Of a stretch of 64,000 bases of DNA, positions 37,196 to 45,916 are shown in pieces. The DNA comes from Microbacterium sp. PM5 (GTDB taxonomy: Bacteria; Actinomycetota; Actinomycetes; Actinomycetales; Microbacteriaceae): NCBI RefSeq assembly GCF_003293595.1, contig NZ_CP022162.1, forward strand, positions 30,345-94,344, given 5' to 3'. Under the pieces are notes generated by a model. That model did not search any database. It was not told the DNA's origin and was given only the letters and a program-made list of their open reading frames with translations. Both the position numbers and the translations under genes were made by a program. Each line of letters begins with the position of its first letter. The stretch's first letter is position 1.

Positions 37196-37885
37196 ATGGC
37201 TAAGTCCAAGGTTTACGAAGCAGCCGCGGCGAAGATCGACCGCGACAAGTTCTACACGTCCACCGAGGCCGTGAAGCTCGCGAAGGAGACGGGGTCGAAG
37301 AAGTTCGACTCGACCGTCGAGGTCGCCCTCAAGCTCGCGGTCGACCCGCGCAAGGCGGACCAGATGGTCCGTGGCACGGTCATCCTCCCGCACGGCACGG
37401 GCAAGACCGCCCGCGTCATCGTGTTCGCGACGGGCCCGGCCGCCGAGGCCGCCATCGCCGCGGGCGCGGACGAGGTCGGCGGCGCCGAGCTCATCGAGAA
37501 GGTCGCCGGCGGCTGGACCGCGTTCGACGCGGCCGTCTCCACGCCCGAGCTCATGGGCCAGGTCGGTCGACTCGGTAAGGTCCTCGGTCCCCGCGGCCTG
37601 ATGCCGAACCCCAAGACCGGCACCGTGACCCCCAACCCGGCCAAGGCCGTGGAGGAGATCAAGGGCGGCAAGATCGAGTTCCGCGTCGACAAGCACGCCA
37701 ACGTGCACTTCGTCGTCGGCAAGGCCTCGTTCACGGCCGAGCAGCTGGAGGAGAACTTCACCGCGGCGGTCGAGGAGATCGTGCGTCTGAAGCCCTCGAG
37801 CTCGAAGGGCCGCTACATCCAGAAGGGCGCCGTGTCGACCACCTTCGGTCCCGGCATCCCGCTGGACGTCAACTCCCTCGTCTGA
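37196..37885 (+). CDS. rplA: 50S ribosomal protein L1
   Basis: A 229-residue L1, normal length. [32 protein letters not shown] and [18 protein letters not shown] are standard. It is 13 bases after rplK; GGGGGAAC before ATG 37196. Binds 23S rRNA and in other bacteria its own mRNA. A strong hairpin follows. Confidence 0.97.
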   Translation: MAKSKVYEAAAAKIDRDKFYTSTEAVKLAKETGSKKFDSTVEVALKLAVDPRKADQMVRGTVILPHGTGKTARVIVFATGPAAEAAIAAGADEVGGAELIEKVAGGWTAFDAAVSTPELMGQVGRLGKVLGPRGLMPNPKTGTVTPNPAKAVEEIKGGKIEFRVDKHANVHFVVGKASFTAEQLEENFTAAVEEIVRLKPSSSKGRYIQKGAVSTTFGPGIPLDVNSLV

Positions 37886-37903
37886 TCCTCGGATCGACGT
37901 CAC

Positions 37904-37935
37904 GATGGGGCTCCACCTTCGGGTGGGGCCCCATC
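37904..37935 (+). terminator. Terminator-like hairpin after rplA
   Basis: GATGGGGC and inner CCACC pair with GGTGG and GGCCCCATC around a TTC loop, a long GC-rich stem 19 bases after the rplA stop. The flanking ACG/CGT extends it. No T-tract follows, but such hairpins often end transcripts in actinobacteria. Confidence 0.7.
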
Positions 37936-37947
37936 GTCGTCGTGCGA

Positions 37948-38223
37948 TCACCCGTCGCGGCGGATCTCGAAGACGTTCGACCCCTCCTCGGGCAGCTCCG
38001 TGACGCGCAGCTGATCGACCCACCCGCCGCGCGGTCCCGTCCGTGCCCACTCCACGACGGCGGCGACCGCCTCGGGCGGGCCTTCGACTTCGGCCTCGAC
38101 GGTGCCGTCGGCGCGGTTGCGCACCCATCCCGTCGCGCCCGCCCGGGTCGCCACCGCCTGCAGAGTGAAGCGGAAGCCGACGCCCTGCACGCCGCCCGAG
38201 GCGATCAGATGAACCCGTGTCAT
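37948..38223 (-). CDS. acyP: Acylphosphatase
   Basis: A 91-residue acylphosphatase of normal size. VQGVGFRF carries the phosphate-binding loop and Arg, GWVRNRADGTVEAEVEGP carries the catalytic Asn. Hydrolyses acyl phosphates. CAGGAT lies six bases upstream of the ATG, a possible leaderless -10 box. It is convergent with rplA, divergent from the SUMF1 gene. Confidence 0.92.
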   Translation of the reverse strand: MTRVHLIASGGVQGVGFRFTLQAVATRAGATGWVRNRADGTVEAEVEGPPEAVAAVVEWARTGPRGGWVDQLRVTELPEEGSNVFEIRRDG

Positions 38224-38256
38224 CGGTCCATCCTGCCCGCGCCGAGCCTCAGAGGG

Positions 38257-38262
38257 TAGCGT
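38257..38262 (+). promoter_or_regulatory. Leaderless -10 box of SUMF1 gene
   Basis: TAGCGT ends six bases before GTG 38269. Confidence 0.5.
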
Positions 38263-38268
38263 CGAGGG

Positions 38269-39240
38269 GTGCCGACCGACGACGACCCCTCTTCCGGCTG
38301 CGGCTGCGGATGCGCGGCGCCGGCCCGCGGTGCGGTGCCGTCACGGCCTCTGCTGCCCGTCCGCGCGGCCCCGACGAGGGGGTCTCATTCGATCGCGCAG
38401 GTGTCCGTGCCCGCCGGAACCTTCGTCATGGGGGATGCCTCGGGAGATCGCAACCCGCTCGACGGCGAGGTGCCGCGACATGCGGTCGAGCTGGCCGCGT
38501 TCGAGATCGATGCCACGACGGTCACCGTCGCGGCGTTCGCGCGCTTCGTCGAGGAGACGGGGTATCGCACCGAGGCCGAGGTGTTCGGCTCGTCCGCGGT
38601 GTTCCACCTGCTCGTCGCCGCAGCGGACGACGAGGTGTCGGCACCCCTGGGCGGCACTCCGTGGTGGCGTGCCGTCCGCGGCGCGGACTGGTCGCACCCC
38701 GGGGGTCGGCTTTCCTCGGTCGACGGCCTCGACGACCACCCCGTGGTCCACGTGAGCTGGAACGACGCCCAGGCCTACTGTGCGTGGGCGGGACGGCGCC
38801 TGCCCACCGAGGCGGAGTGGGAGTATGCCGCGCGGGGCGGCCTCGAGGGTGCGACCTATCCGTGGGGCGACGCCGCCGTCGACGACGGTGGGTGGCGTGC
38901 GAACATCTGGCAGGGCGATTTCCCGAACGTCAACACGGCAGAAGACGGATGGGTCGCGACCGCGCCGGTTCGTTCCTTCACCCGGAACGGGTATGGCCTC
39001 TGGCAGCCCGTGGGCAACGTCTGGGAGTGGTGTGCGGACTGGTTCTCCGCCGACACGTACCGTCGTTCGCCGCGGGAGGATCCGCGCGGCCCGGAGCAGG
39101 GGAGCGCGCGGGTGCTGCGCGGGGGGAGCTACCTCTGCCACGCGTCGTACTGCAACCGCTATCGCAACGCGGCCCGCTCCTCGAACACCCCGGACTCGTC
39201 CATGGGCAATGCCGGGTTTCGGACGGTCGGCGCGCGCTAG
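38269..39240 (+). CDS. Formylglycine-generating enzyme homologue (SUMF1 family)
   Basis: A 323-residue sulfatase-modifying factor. It contains VPAGTFVMGDAS, the DDHPVVHVSWNDAQAYCAWAGRRLPTEAEWEYAARGG core, and the two copper-binding catalytic cysteines Cys290 and Cys295 in CHASYCNRYRNAARSS. Such enzymes convert cysteine to formylglycine in sulfatases. The N-terminus has an unusual CGCGC cluster (residues 10-14). No sulfatase is in the window. GTG 38269 follows TAGCGT at leaderless distance. Convergent with the lysine exporter seven bases away. Confidence 0.9.
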   Translation: MPTDDDPSSGCGCGCAAPARGAVPSRPLLPVRAAPTRGSHSIAQVSVPAGTFVMGDASGDRNPLDGEVPRHAVELAAFEIDATTVTVAAFARFVEETGYRTEAEVFGSSAVFHLLVAAADDEVSAPLGGTPWWRAVRGADWSHPGGRLSSVDGLDDHPVVHVSWNDAQAYCAWAGRRLPTEAEWEYAARGGLEGATYPWGDAAVDDGGWRANIWQGDFPNVNTAEDGWVATAPVRSFTRNGYGLWQPVGNVWEWCADWFSADTYRRSPREDPRGPEQGSARVLRGGSYLCHASYCNRYRNAARSSNTPDSSMGNAGFRTVGAR

Positions 39241-39246
39241 CCGTGT

Positions 39247-39861
39247 TCACCGGGGCAGGACGAGCCCGATCGCCAGTCCCAGCATGACGATCGCGATCGT
39301 ACCGTCCAGCACCCGCCAGGCGCGCGGTGTCGACAGGCGTCGGCCCAGGTGGTGCGCACCGAAGCCGAGCGCGCTGAACCAGGCGACCGAGGCCGTGACG
39401 GCACCGGCGGCGAAGGCCCACCGCATCGACCCGTGGGTGTTGGCGACCGTGCCGAGGAGGAACACCGTATCGAGATAGACGTGCGGGTTGAGCCAGGTGA
39501 GGGCCAGGCAGGTCAGCACGACCGCCGCGCGGCGGGAGACCTCGGATGGCGGGCTCTCGCCCGTCAGGCCGGTCGGTGATGCGCGCAGAGCTCGACGCGC
39601 TGCCAGGAGGGCGTAGCCCGCGAGGAAGAGCGCACCGGCCCAGCGAACGGCGTCGATGAGGCCCGGCAGCGTCTGCAGGAGCGCACCGACGCCGGAGACG
39701 CCCAGCACGATCAGCAGTGCATCGGAGACCGTACAGACGACCACCACCGCGGTGACGTGCTGGCGGCGGATCCCCTGCCGCAGCACGAACAGGTTCTGCG
39801 CGCCGATGGCGACGATGAGAGACAGGCCGAGGCCGAGGCCGGCCAGCGCAGAGGGGAGCAC
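39247..39861 (-). CDS. LysE/ArgO-family amino acid exporter
   Basis: A 204-residue membrane protein with about six helices, the LysE/ArgO length. LGLSLIVAIGAQNLFVLRQGIRRQHV is the family's N-terminal signature. Start GTG (at 39861) gives the usual length; ATG 39903 would add 14 unlikely residues. TACGCT (39869-39874, minus strand) stands seven bases upstream, so the mRNA is likely leaderless. Divergent from the LysG/ArgP-type regulator, the classic lysE-lysG pair. Exports lysine or arginine. Confidence 0.9.
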   Translation of the reverse strand: MLPSALAGLGLGLSLIVAIGAQNLFVLRQGIRRQHVTAVVVVCTVSDALLIVLGVSGVGALLQTLPGLIDAVRWAGALFLAGYALLAARRALRASPTGLTGESPPSEVSRRAAVVLTCLALTWLNPHVYLDTVFLLGTVANTHGSMRWAFAAGAVTASVAWFSALGFGAHHLGRRLSTPRAWRVLDGTIAIVMLGLAIGLVLPR

Positions 39862-39868
39862 GCACGCG

Positions 39869-39930
39869 AGCGTAGACCGGCACACGGCGCAAGCCCAGTT
39901 CATGATTCTGAAGCACCATAAGCTGAGCTG
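39869..39930. promoter_or_regulatory. Divergent leaderless promoters and likely LysG/ArgP site
   Basis: Minus strand: TACGCT at 39869-39874. Plus strand: TAAGCT at 39919-39924, six bases before ATG 39931. Between them an imperfect palindrome TTCATGATTCTGAAGCACC with A/T centre lies at 39899-39917, a likely regulator site. Confidence 0.5.
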
Positions 39931-40851
39931 ATGATCCGGATTCCGGCCGAGCTCGCCCACACGCTCGTCACGGTGCTCGACGAGGGCACTCTCGACGGCG
40001 CCGCCCGCCGCCTGCACGTGACCCCGTCTGCGATCAGCCAGCGCATCAAAGCGCTGGAGGAGATCCTCGGACGCGTCCTGCTCGTGCGCACCAAGCCGGT
40101 GCAGGCGACCGAGGCCGCGCACCCCGTCGTGCGGTACGCGCGTCAGCTCGCGCTGCTGGAAGCCGATGCGGCGCGGGCGCTGGGCCACGACGCCGAGCCG
40201 GTTCGGATGCCGCTCGCCGTCAACGCCGACTCGCTTTCCACGTGGTTCCTGCCACCGCTGGCCCGGCTCGCCGAGCGGCATCCGGTCGTCTTCGACCTGC
40301 ACCGCGACGATCAGGACTTCACCGCGGCGCTCCTCGAGTCCGGGACGGTGACGGGCGCGGTGACCTCGCGTGCACACCCCGTCGCCGGATGCCGCGTCGT
40401 TCCCCTCGGCGAGCTGGTCTACGAAGCCGTCGCCACTCCCGCCTTCCGCGATCGGTGGCTCGACACGGGGGCACCCGATGCTGCCGCGCGCCTGCGCGAC
40501 GCGCCGCTCATCGACTTCGATCGACGCGATGACCTGCAGACGAGGTGGCTGCGCGCACGCGGCATCGATCCGGCGGCGCCACCGCGGCATCGCGTGCCGG
40601 CCTCGCACGACTTCGCCACGGCGGTGCAGCTGGGTCTCGGATGGGCGCTGCTGCCGCGGCTGCAGTCGCAGCAGGCGCTGGATGACGGCACGCTCGTCGC
40701 GCTGGAGGGTGAGCCGGTTCGCGTGCCGCTGTACTGGCAGCAGTGGAATCTGCGCTCCGAGATGTTGGATGCCGTGGCGGAGGAGCTCGTCGCGGAGGGT
40801 CGTCGGGTTCTCGCCCCGGCGGATCCCTCCGGTCGGATCAGCAATCGCTGA
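39931..40851 (+). CDS. LysR-family regulator of amino acid export (ArgP/LysG-type)
   Basis: A 306-residue LysR-type regulator. HTH: DEGTLDGAARRLHVTPSAISQRIKALEEILGRVLLVR (residues 18-54); the effector domain starts at about 90. GLVYEAVATPAF-like and HDFATAVQLGLGWALLPRLQ segments match the ArgP/LysG/IciA group. Divergent from the exporter, it likely activates it when lysine or arginine is high. The 3' end overlaps the converging oxidoreductase by 14 bases. Confidence 0.92.
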   Translation: MIRIPAELAHTLVTVLDEGTLDGAARRLHVTPSAISQRIKALEEILGRVLLVRTKPVQATEAAHPVVRYARQLALLEADAARALGHDAEPVRMPLAVNADSLSTWFLPPLARLAERHPVVFDLHRDDQDFTAALLESGTVTGAVTSRAHPVAGCRVVPLGELVYEAVATPAFRDRWLDTGAPDAAARLRDAPLIDFDRRDDLQTRWLRARGIDPAAPPRHRVPASHDFATAVQLGLGWALLPRLQSQQALDDGTLVALEGEPVRVPLYWQQWNLRSEMLDAVAEELVAEGRRVLAPADPSGRISNR

Positions 40852-41890
40852 CGGAGAGCACGATCTTTCCCCTCGTGTGGCCGCGCTCGATCTCGCGATG
40901 GGCGGCCTCGGCCTCGGCGAGGTCGTAGACGCGATCCACGAAGACCCGGATCGCCCCCGAATCGAGTAGTCGGGCCAGGGTCGCGAGCACGCTGCCGTCG
41001 GGTACGACCTTGTACGACGTGGCCCGCACACCGGCCGCCTCCGCGGCATCCGCGTAGCCGGGCCACGCGCCGGTCGGCACGAGGATGTACAGCCCGCCGG
41101 GACGCAGGACCGACAGCGATCGGGTTCCGGTGTCATCGTGGACGTTGCCGATGAGGTCGATCACCACGTCGACCGTTCCGACGACGTCTTCGAAGCGGGT
41201 CGAGGCGTAGTCGATGACGACCGAGGCGCCGAGCTCGCGCAGCCAGGGCAGATTGGTGGCCGATCCGGTCGCGATCACCTGCGCGCCGAAGTACGAGGCC
41301 AGCTGCACGGCGAAGTGGCCCACCCCGCCGCCACCGGCGTGGATGAGCACCCGTTGCCCCTCGTGGGCGTGCGCGGTCTCGACCACCAGCCCCCATGCCG
41401 TCAGAGCCGCCAAGGGAACGGCGGCCGCCTCGACGTGAGAGAGGGCGGCGGGTTTGCGGGCGACGGCGAGGGTGGGAACGACGGCGTAGTCGGCGTACGA
41501 GCCGGGTGAGCGCGGGAAGGCCGTCATGCCGAACACCTCCGTTCCGGGAGGCAGCGGGTGCGACTCGTACGGGGTCGACACGACGACGCCACTGAAATCG
41601 AAGCCGAGACTGTGGGGCTGATCGGAGAGGGCGCCGTACACGCCGGCGCCGGAGCGGGTCTTGGCGTCGATCGGGTTCACGCCGGCCGCGATCACGCGCA
41701 CCAGCAGTTCGCTCAGCACCGGTGTCGGCACCGGGACGGTGTCTTCGCGCAGCACGCCGGCCGCGCCGGGCTCGTCGAAGACGATCGCGCGCATCTGCGC
41801 CGGGGGCTCGGGAACGGAGGCCTGTCCGGCGGCATCCTTCGTGGATGCCGATCGCAGCGGCCGGAATCTGGTGAGACGGTGAGAGACCAT
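40838..41890 (-). CDS. Zinc-type alcohol dehydrogenase-like/quinone oxidoreductase
   Basis: A 350-residue medium-chain dehydrogenase/reductase without zinc ligands. GVNPIDAKTRSGAGVYG, LGFDFSGVV, GTEVFGMTAFPRSPGSYADYAVV and the nucleotide-binding VLIHAGGGGVGHFAVQLASYFG match the QOR group. GGAAGGAG lies seven bases upstream of ATG 41890, fixing the start; a 35-residue N-terminal extension precedes the MRAIVFDEPG core, which is an alternative start. Uses NADPH. Function beyond enone/quinone reduction is not clear. Confidence 0.88.
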   Translation of the reverse strand: MVSHRLTRFRPLRSASTKDAAGQASVPEPPAQMRAIVFDEPGAAGVLREDTVPVPTPVLSELLVRVIAAGVNPIDAKTRSGAGVYGALSDQPHSLGFDFSGVVVSTPYESHPLPPGTEVFGMTAFPRSPGSYADYAVVPTLAVARKPAALSHVEAAAVPLAALTAWGLVVETAHAHEGQRVLIHAGGGGVGHFAVQLASYFGAQVIATGSATNLPWLRELGASVVIDYASTRFEDVVGTVDVVIDLIGNVHDDTGTRSLSVLRPGGLYILVPTGAWPGYADAAEAAGVRATSYKVVPDGSVLATLARLLDSGAIRVFVDRVYDLAEAEAAHREIERGHTRGKIVLSVSDC

Positions 41891-42058
41891 CTGGTCGCTC
41901 CTTCCCGTGCGTGTCGGCGTTGGCTGCACGTGCTGCCGCGGCGGCGCGGTGCCCCCGTGAAGACAGTCAACCCCGGAGATGTCTCGACCGTGTTACGCGA
42001 GTGCTACCGGGCGACTAATCTCCTCGGCTCATCTCCTCGGCGCCGAGCGGCATCGCCG

Positions 42059-42523
42059 TCAGCGCCGGGTCACGCTGTCGCCGAGCGCCCGCAGCAGCCG
42101 GGTGAGGGCGTTGATGTCGTCCAGCGGCCAGTCCACGATCGCGTCGAGCAGCAGTCCCTGCTGGGGTGCGCGGGCCGCCTCGAGACGGGCAAGACCCTCC
42201 GGCGTCGGGGCGAGGAGGCTCGAGCGGCCATCGGCCGGGTCGGGGGAACGGGAGATGAGGCCGAGCGACTCGAGTTCGCGGATGGTCCGGCTCAGCTGGC
42301 CCTTGTCCATCATCAGCAGATCGGACAGGGACGACAGCGTCACGCCGTCGCGGCGCGCGATCGTCGTGAACACCTTGTAGGCGCCGGGGAGAAGGCCGGG
42401 GCTCACCCGGTTCGCGATCTCGCTGATCACTCGCTGGAAGCGGGTGATCAGCTCACCGAACTCGGACTCCAGTTCCCGCACCGCGGCGGTGCGGGAACCG
42501 GAGTCTTCGGTCGTCTCAGCCAT
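42059..42523 (-). CDS. MarR-family regulator of efflux pump
   Basis: A 154-residue MarR protein. Winged helix at about residues 55-110: VTLSSLSDLLMMDKGQLSRTIRELESLGLISRSPDPADGRSSLLAPTPEGL. Its start overlaps the stop of the efflux gene by eight bases. It is the second gene of the unit and likely represses it through the three palindromes at 44279-44339. Confidence 0.9.
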   Translation of the reverse strand: MAETTEDSGSRTAAVRELESEFGELITRFQRVISEIANRVSPGLLPGAYKVFTTIARRDGVTLSSLSDLLMMDKGQLSRTIRELESLGLISRSPDPADGRSSLLAPTPEGLARLEAARAPQQGLLLDAIVDWPLDDINALTRLLRALGDSVTRR

Positions 42524-44222
42524 CGTTTCGGGTTCCGGCAGGCACGGTGCGCACGGCGCCGGTGGCGGTGAGCGTCTCCATCGCCTCGGGAACCGAGACC
42601 GTGGCGAGGTCGGCCTCGCTGGCCTGCATGCGCTCGACGGTGGTCATCGTCGTGAGCGGCTTGTTGGGCAGGAACACGATCGCGATGAGCGAGACCACCG
42701 CGAAGGGCACCGCGATCAGGAAGGAGTGCGAGATGCCGTTGGCGTAGATGTCCTCGAACACGACTCGAAGCGTATCGGGCATGGCCGACACCTTGGGCAG
42801 CGAGCCGGTCTGCAGCTGCTGCGCCCAGTACGAGGCCTGGTCGCCGAGCCCCATGATCGCGGCGGTGATGTCCTCCTTGCGCTGTGCGACCAGATCCACG
42901 ACGCGTGCCGCGAGAGCGGCGCCCATCACCGAGACGCCGATCGTGCCGCCGAGGCTGCGGAAGAAGGTGACTCCCGAGCTCGCCACGCCGATCTCCTCCG
43001 GCCGGGTGGTGTTCTGCACGACGAGAACGAGGTTCTGCATCGTCATGCCGACGCCGGCGCCCAGCAGGAACATGTACACCGACACGAGAGCGAAGTTCGT
43101 GTCGTAGTGGATGGTCGACAGCAGCGCCGACCCGCCGATCAGCAGCACCGCTCCGACGATGAGGTAGGGCTTCCACCTGCCGTAGCGGGTGACGAGGGTT
43201 CCCACGCCGACGGAGGCGACCAGCAGGCCGGCGATCATCGGGATGGTCATGAGGCCCGCCTCGGTGGGCGTCGCGCCGCGGGCCAGCTGCATGTACTGGC
43301 TGAGGAAGACCGATGCGCCGAACATCGCGATGCCGGTGGCGATCGAGGCGATGACCGACAGGGTGAAGGTGCGGTTGCGGAACAGCGTCAGCGGGACGAG
43401 CGGCTCGCGCGAGCGCAGTTCGACGATCACGAACAGCAGGGCCGCGAGGATCGCTCCGCCGACCATCAGCACGGTGGTCAGGCTCCACCAGTCGTTGTTG
43501 CCGAGATCCCACCAGTCGCCGGTCGTGGTCGTGCCGGCGTTGGTGACCCAGATCAGCAGCAGCGAGACGGCCGCCGACAGCAGCACGATCCCGAGGTAGT
43601 CGATGGTCGTCTTCTTACGGGGTCGTGCGGGCACGTGCAGAGTCGCCTGCACCAGGATCAGCGCCACGACGGCGACGGGAAGCGACACGAAGAAGTTCCA
43701 GCGCCAGCCCCACGCGTCGGTGATGACACCGCCCAGCAGCGGGCCGCCGATCGTCGCGAGCGCCATGACCGCGCCGAACAGGCCCATGTACCGACCGCGC
43801 TCGCGGGGGCTGATGATGTCGGCCATGAGCACCTGGCTGAGGGCCGCGAGGCCGCCGGCGCCGATTCCCTGCACGGCGCGGAAGGCGATCAGCATCTCCG
43901 GCGACTGCGAGAATCCGGCCGCGGCCGTCGCGAGGACGAAGATCACGATCGCGAGCTGGTAGAGCACCTTGCGATTCGTCAGGTCGGCGAGCTTGCCCCA
44001 GACGGGGGTGGAGATCGCGGTCGTGAGCAGGGTCGCGGTGACGACCCACGTGAAGGCGGCCTGGTTGCCGTCGAGGTCGTGGATGATGACGGGCAGGGAG
44101 CTGGAGACGACCGTGGAGGCGAGCATGGACACGAACATGCCCAGCAGCAGCCCCGACAGGGCTTCGAGGACCTGTCGATGGTTCATGCGCGGCGCGGTGC
44201 CGGCGGCGAGCGTTTCTGACAT
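42516..44222 (-). CDS. DHA2-family MFS drug exporter (EmrB/QacA type)
   Basis: A 568-residue exporter with 14 predicted membrane helices. Motif A-like GKLADLTNRKVLYQ near residue 75, motif C GIGAGGLAALSQ, and RGRYMGLFGAVMALATIGGPLLGGVITDAWGWRWNFFVSLP, the DHA2 signature. Pumps drugs or other toxic compounds using the proton gradient. AGGGATTTCC-like spacing before ATG 44222 (AGGAAAT on the minus strand). Operator region upstream at 44279-44339. Confidence 0.92.
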   Translation of the reverse strand: MSETLAAGTAPRMNHRQVLEALSGLLLGMFVSMLASTVVSSSLPVIIHDLDGNQAAFTWVVTATLLTTAISTPVWGKLADLTNRKVLYQLAIVIFVLATAAAGFSQSPEMLIAFRAVQGIGAGGLAALSQVLMADIISPRERGRYMGLFGAVMALATIGGPLLGGVITDAWGWRWNFFVSLPVAVVALILVQATLHVPARPRKKTTIDYLGIVLLSAAVSLLLIWVTNAGTTTTGDWWDLGNNDWWSLTTVLMVGGAILAALLFVIVELRSREPLVPLTLFRNRTFTLSVIASIATGIAMFGASVFLSQYMQLARGATPTEAGLMTIPMIAGLLVASVGVGTLVTRYGRWKPYLIVGAVLLIGGSALLSTIHYDTNFALVSVYMFLLGAGVGMTMQNLVLVVQNTTRPEEIGVASSGVTFFRSLGGTIGVSVMGAALAARVVDLVAQRKEDITAAIMGLGDQASYWAQQLQTGSLPKVSAMPDTLRVVFEDIYANGISHSFLIAVPFAVVSLIAIVFLPNKPLTTMTTVERMQASEADLATVSVPEAMETLTATGAVRTVPAGTRNDG

Positions 44223-44278
44223 AGAGGGATTTCCTAAAGGTGCTGCGTTGCGGAGGTGACGCCGAGAGCGGCGAAGTG

Positions 44279-44339
44279 GTTGACGTTAGTCAACGGTTGA
44301 GCTTGGTCAACTATATTGTCAACGTTGACCTACGTCAAC
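44279..44339 (-). promoter_or_regulatory. MFS promoter with three GTTGAC-N4-GTCAAC operators
   Basis: Palindromes GTTGAC-N4-GTCAAC at 44279-44294 and 44324-44339 are perfect; GTTGAG-N4-GTCAAC at 44296-44311 has one mismatch; a half-site GTCAAC at 44318-44323 adjoins the third. On the minus strand TTGACG (44333-44338) and TATAGT (44310-44315), 17 bases apart, make a near-consensus promoter whose boxes lie inside the sites. Confidence 0.8.
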
Positions 44340-44367
44340 TATTCCCACGTAGGGGATGTCGCCCGGA

Positions 44368-45060
44368 TCAGTCGCTCAGAGCCAGAGCGCGGTACGGCTC
44401 GCGCGGGCGGGATGCGGCGGCATCCATCGCCGTCTCCACGCCCGTCCGGCGCCGCATCGTGCGGCGGTAGAGCTCGTCGATCAGCTCGGTCGCCAAGCGC
44501 ACGAGGTTGCCGATCTCGCGCTCGTCGCGATCGACCCAGGCGCACCGGGGCTCGTCGCCGACGGGCACGAATCCGTCGTGCTCCTCCCAGACGACGAGGG
44601 TGCGCTCCGCGCCCAGCACGTGCTGCTGCCACCAGACCTGTCGAAGGTACGTGCGCGGGATCGACTTCCACGTCTTGTTGGTGGTCTTGATCTCGGCGAG
44701 GATCACGCGCCCGTCCGCGTCGACGGTGATGCCGTCGGGGGTGGCGAGATGGCGCTTCTCCACGACGGCGTGGAAGAGCGCGGACGACGGGTGGATGCCG
44801 TGGGTCGCCGCGACCCACGCCGCGATCTCCGGTTCGCGGCGGCGCCCGTGGTCGGTGTAGGCGTTGCCGGAGAAGCCGCGGCCTGCTCCGAGCTTGGCAT
44901 CGGCAGCGCGGGCGATGGCGGCGGGGCTCGTCAGCTGTGCGACGTCCGTGGCGGTGATGCCGCGCGAGCGTGCCCGCATCCAGCCGACGCGGTCGCGGGA
45001 GTCGGCGACGATCCGCTCCGCCAGCTCCGGCGCCAGGCGCGCAAAAGCTTCCGGAGTCAT
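44368..45060 (-). CDS. YqaJ-type viral recombinase/exonuclease-like nuclease
   Basis: A 230-residue protein of the YqaJ family (PD-(D/E)XK fold). [10 protein letters not shown] at residues 34-43, REPEIAAW with Glu77, ATPDG with Asp109 and AEIKTT with Glu123-x-Lys125 form the nuclease core; a glutamine-rich [16 protein letters not shown] follows. ATG 45060 is chosen; AGGCTA (TAGCCT on minus strand, 45068-45073) gives a leaderless -10 box seven bases upstream. Phage relatives work with a single-strand annealing protein, which is absent here; the role in this host is unknown. Confidence 0.85.
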   Translation of the reverse strand: MTPEAFARLAPELAERIVADSRDRVGWMRARSRGITATDVAQLTSPAAIARAADAKLGAGRGFSGNAYTDHGRRREPEIAAWVAATHGIHPSSALFHAVVEKRHLATPDGITVDADGRVILAEIKTTNKTWKSIPRTYLRQVWWQQHVLGAERTLVVWEEHDGFVPVGDEPRCAWVDRDEREIGNLVRLATELIDELYRRTMRRRTGVETAMDAAASRPREPYRALALSD

Positions 45061-45121
45061 GTCATCGAGGCTAACCCCGACCGTCGACGGCGGCGCACGC
45101 GACACCCGTGCGACCGGCGAT

Positions 45122-45150
45122 TTGGTGCGTGTGGGCGGCTCACGTATGCT
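45122..45150 (+). promoter_or_regulatory. rplJ-rplL promoter
   Basis: TTGGTG (45122-45127) and TATGCT (45145-45150) are separated by 17 bases; transcription would start near 45157, giving a leader of about 220 bases. Confidence 0.7.
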
Positions 45151-45156
45151 GGATGG

Positions 45157-45378
45157 AGCCAAAGACCGCTGGTCTCGTCGTCCGCTTCGGTGGATGCCGA
45201 CGAAGCTCTGCATCGCAGGGGCCCGCGCAGGTGTCACAGACAGTCTCCGGGAAACCGATTCTCAGCTCCGTGCGCTTGCGCCGGAGCTTTTTTGTGTTGC
45301 GGGCGTCGCTCGCGAGAGCCGCGATCACGGCTGATGCTCCGCCACCGCGGAGTGTCACGTTCACATCAAGGAGTGACC
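45157..45378 (+). ncRNA. Ribosomal protein L10 leader
   Basis: The untranslated leader before rplJ fits the L10 leader class, in which L10(L12)4 binds its own mRNA to repress the operon. The 3' part carries a terminator-like hairpin: AGCTCCG (45264-45270) pairs with CGGAGCT (45282-45288) and is followed by TTTTTT (45288-45293). I assign it from position and the hairpin; the L10-binding kink was not verified by folding. Confidence 0.7.
45264..45293 (+). terminator. Attenuator-like hairpin in rplJ leader
   Basis: Perfect 7-bp stem AGCTCCG/CGGAGCT, with inner GCGC pairing, followed at once by six T, a rho-independent structure 86 bases before rplJ. Its place inside the leader suggests regulated read-through. 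Confidence 0.75.
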
Positions 45379-45867
45379 ATGGCGCAGAAGGATGCATCGG
45401 TCGCCGAGCTCACGAAGAACTTCGAGGACTCGACTGCCGTACTGCTGACCGAGTACCGCGGTCTGACGGTCGCCCAGCTCAAGCAGCTGCGCAACAGCAT
45501 CCGTCAGGACGCGAGCTACGCCGTGGTGAAGAACACGCTGACCAAGATCGCCGCGAACAACGCGGGGATCACGGCGCTGGACGAGGACCTCAAGGGTCCC
45601 TCGGCCGTCGCGTTCGTGCACGGTGACTTCGTCGCCACCGCCAAGGCTCTGCGTGACTTCGCCAAGGCCAACCCGCTTCTGGTGATCAAGGGCGGCATCT
45701 TCGAGGGCAACGCCCTGAGTGCCGACGAGATCAACAAGTACGCCTCCCTGGAGAGCCGTGAGGTTCTGCTGGCGAAGGCGGCGGGCATGATGAAGGCGAC
45801 GATGGGCAAGGCTGCGGCCACCATCGACGCGCTTCGCGAAAAGCTGGAGACCGCCGAGGCCGCGTAA
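45379..45867 (+). CDS. rplJ: 50S ribosomal protein L10
   Basis: A 162-residue L10. [35 protein letters not shown] and [13 protein letters not shown] are family marks; the C-terminal helix ([18 protein letters not shown]) binds L7/L12. AAGGAG precedes ATG 45379. Forms the stalk base and with L12 represses the operon. Confidence 0.97.
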   Translation: MAQKDASVAELTKNFEDSTAVLLTEYRGLTVAQLKQLRNSIRQDASYAVVKNTLTKIAANNAGITALDEDLKGPSAVAFVHGDFVATAKALRDFAKANPLLVIKGGIFEGNALSADEINKYASLESREVLLAKAAGMMKATMGKAAATIDALREKLETAEAA

Positions 45868-45916
45868 GCGACCGGCGAGCTCTTTCCCCACACCCCACCT
45901 ATCTAGGAGATACATC

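Noticed and set aside
45140..45397. Minus-strand open frame in the rplJ leader
   Set aside because: It overlaps the promoter and attenuator of rplJ and has no start signal or recognisable protein features.
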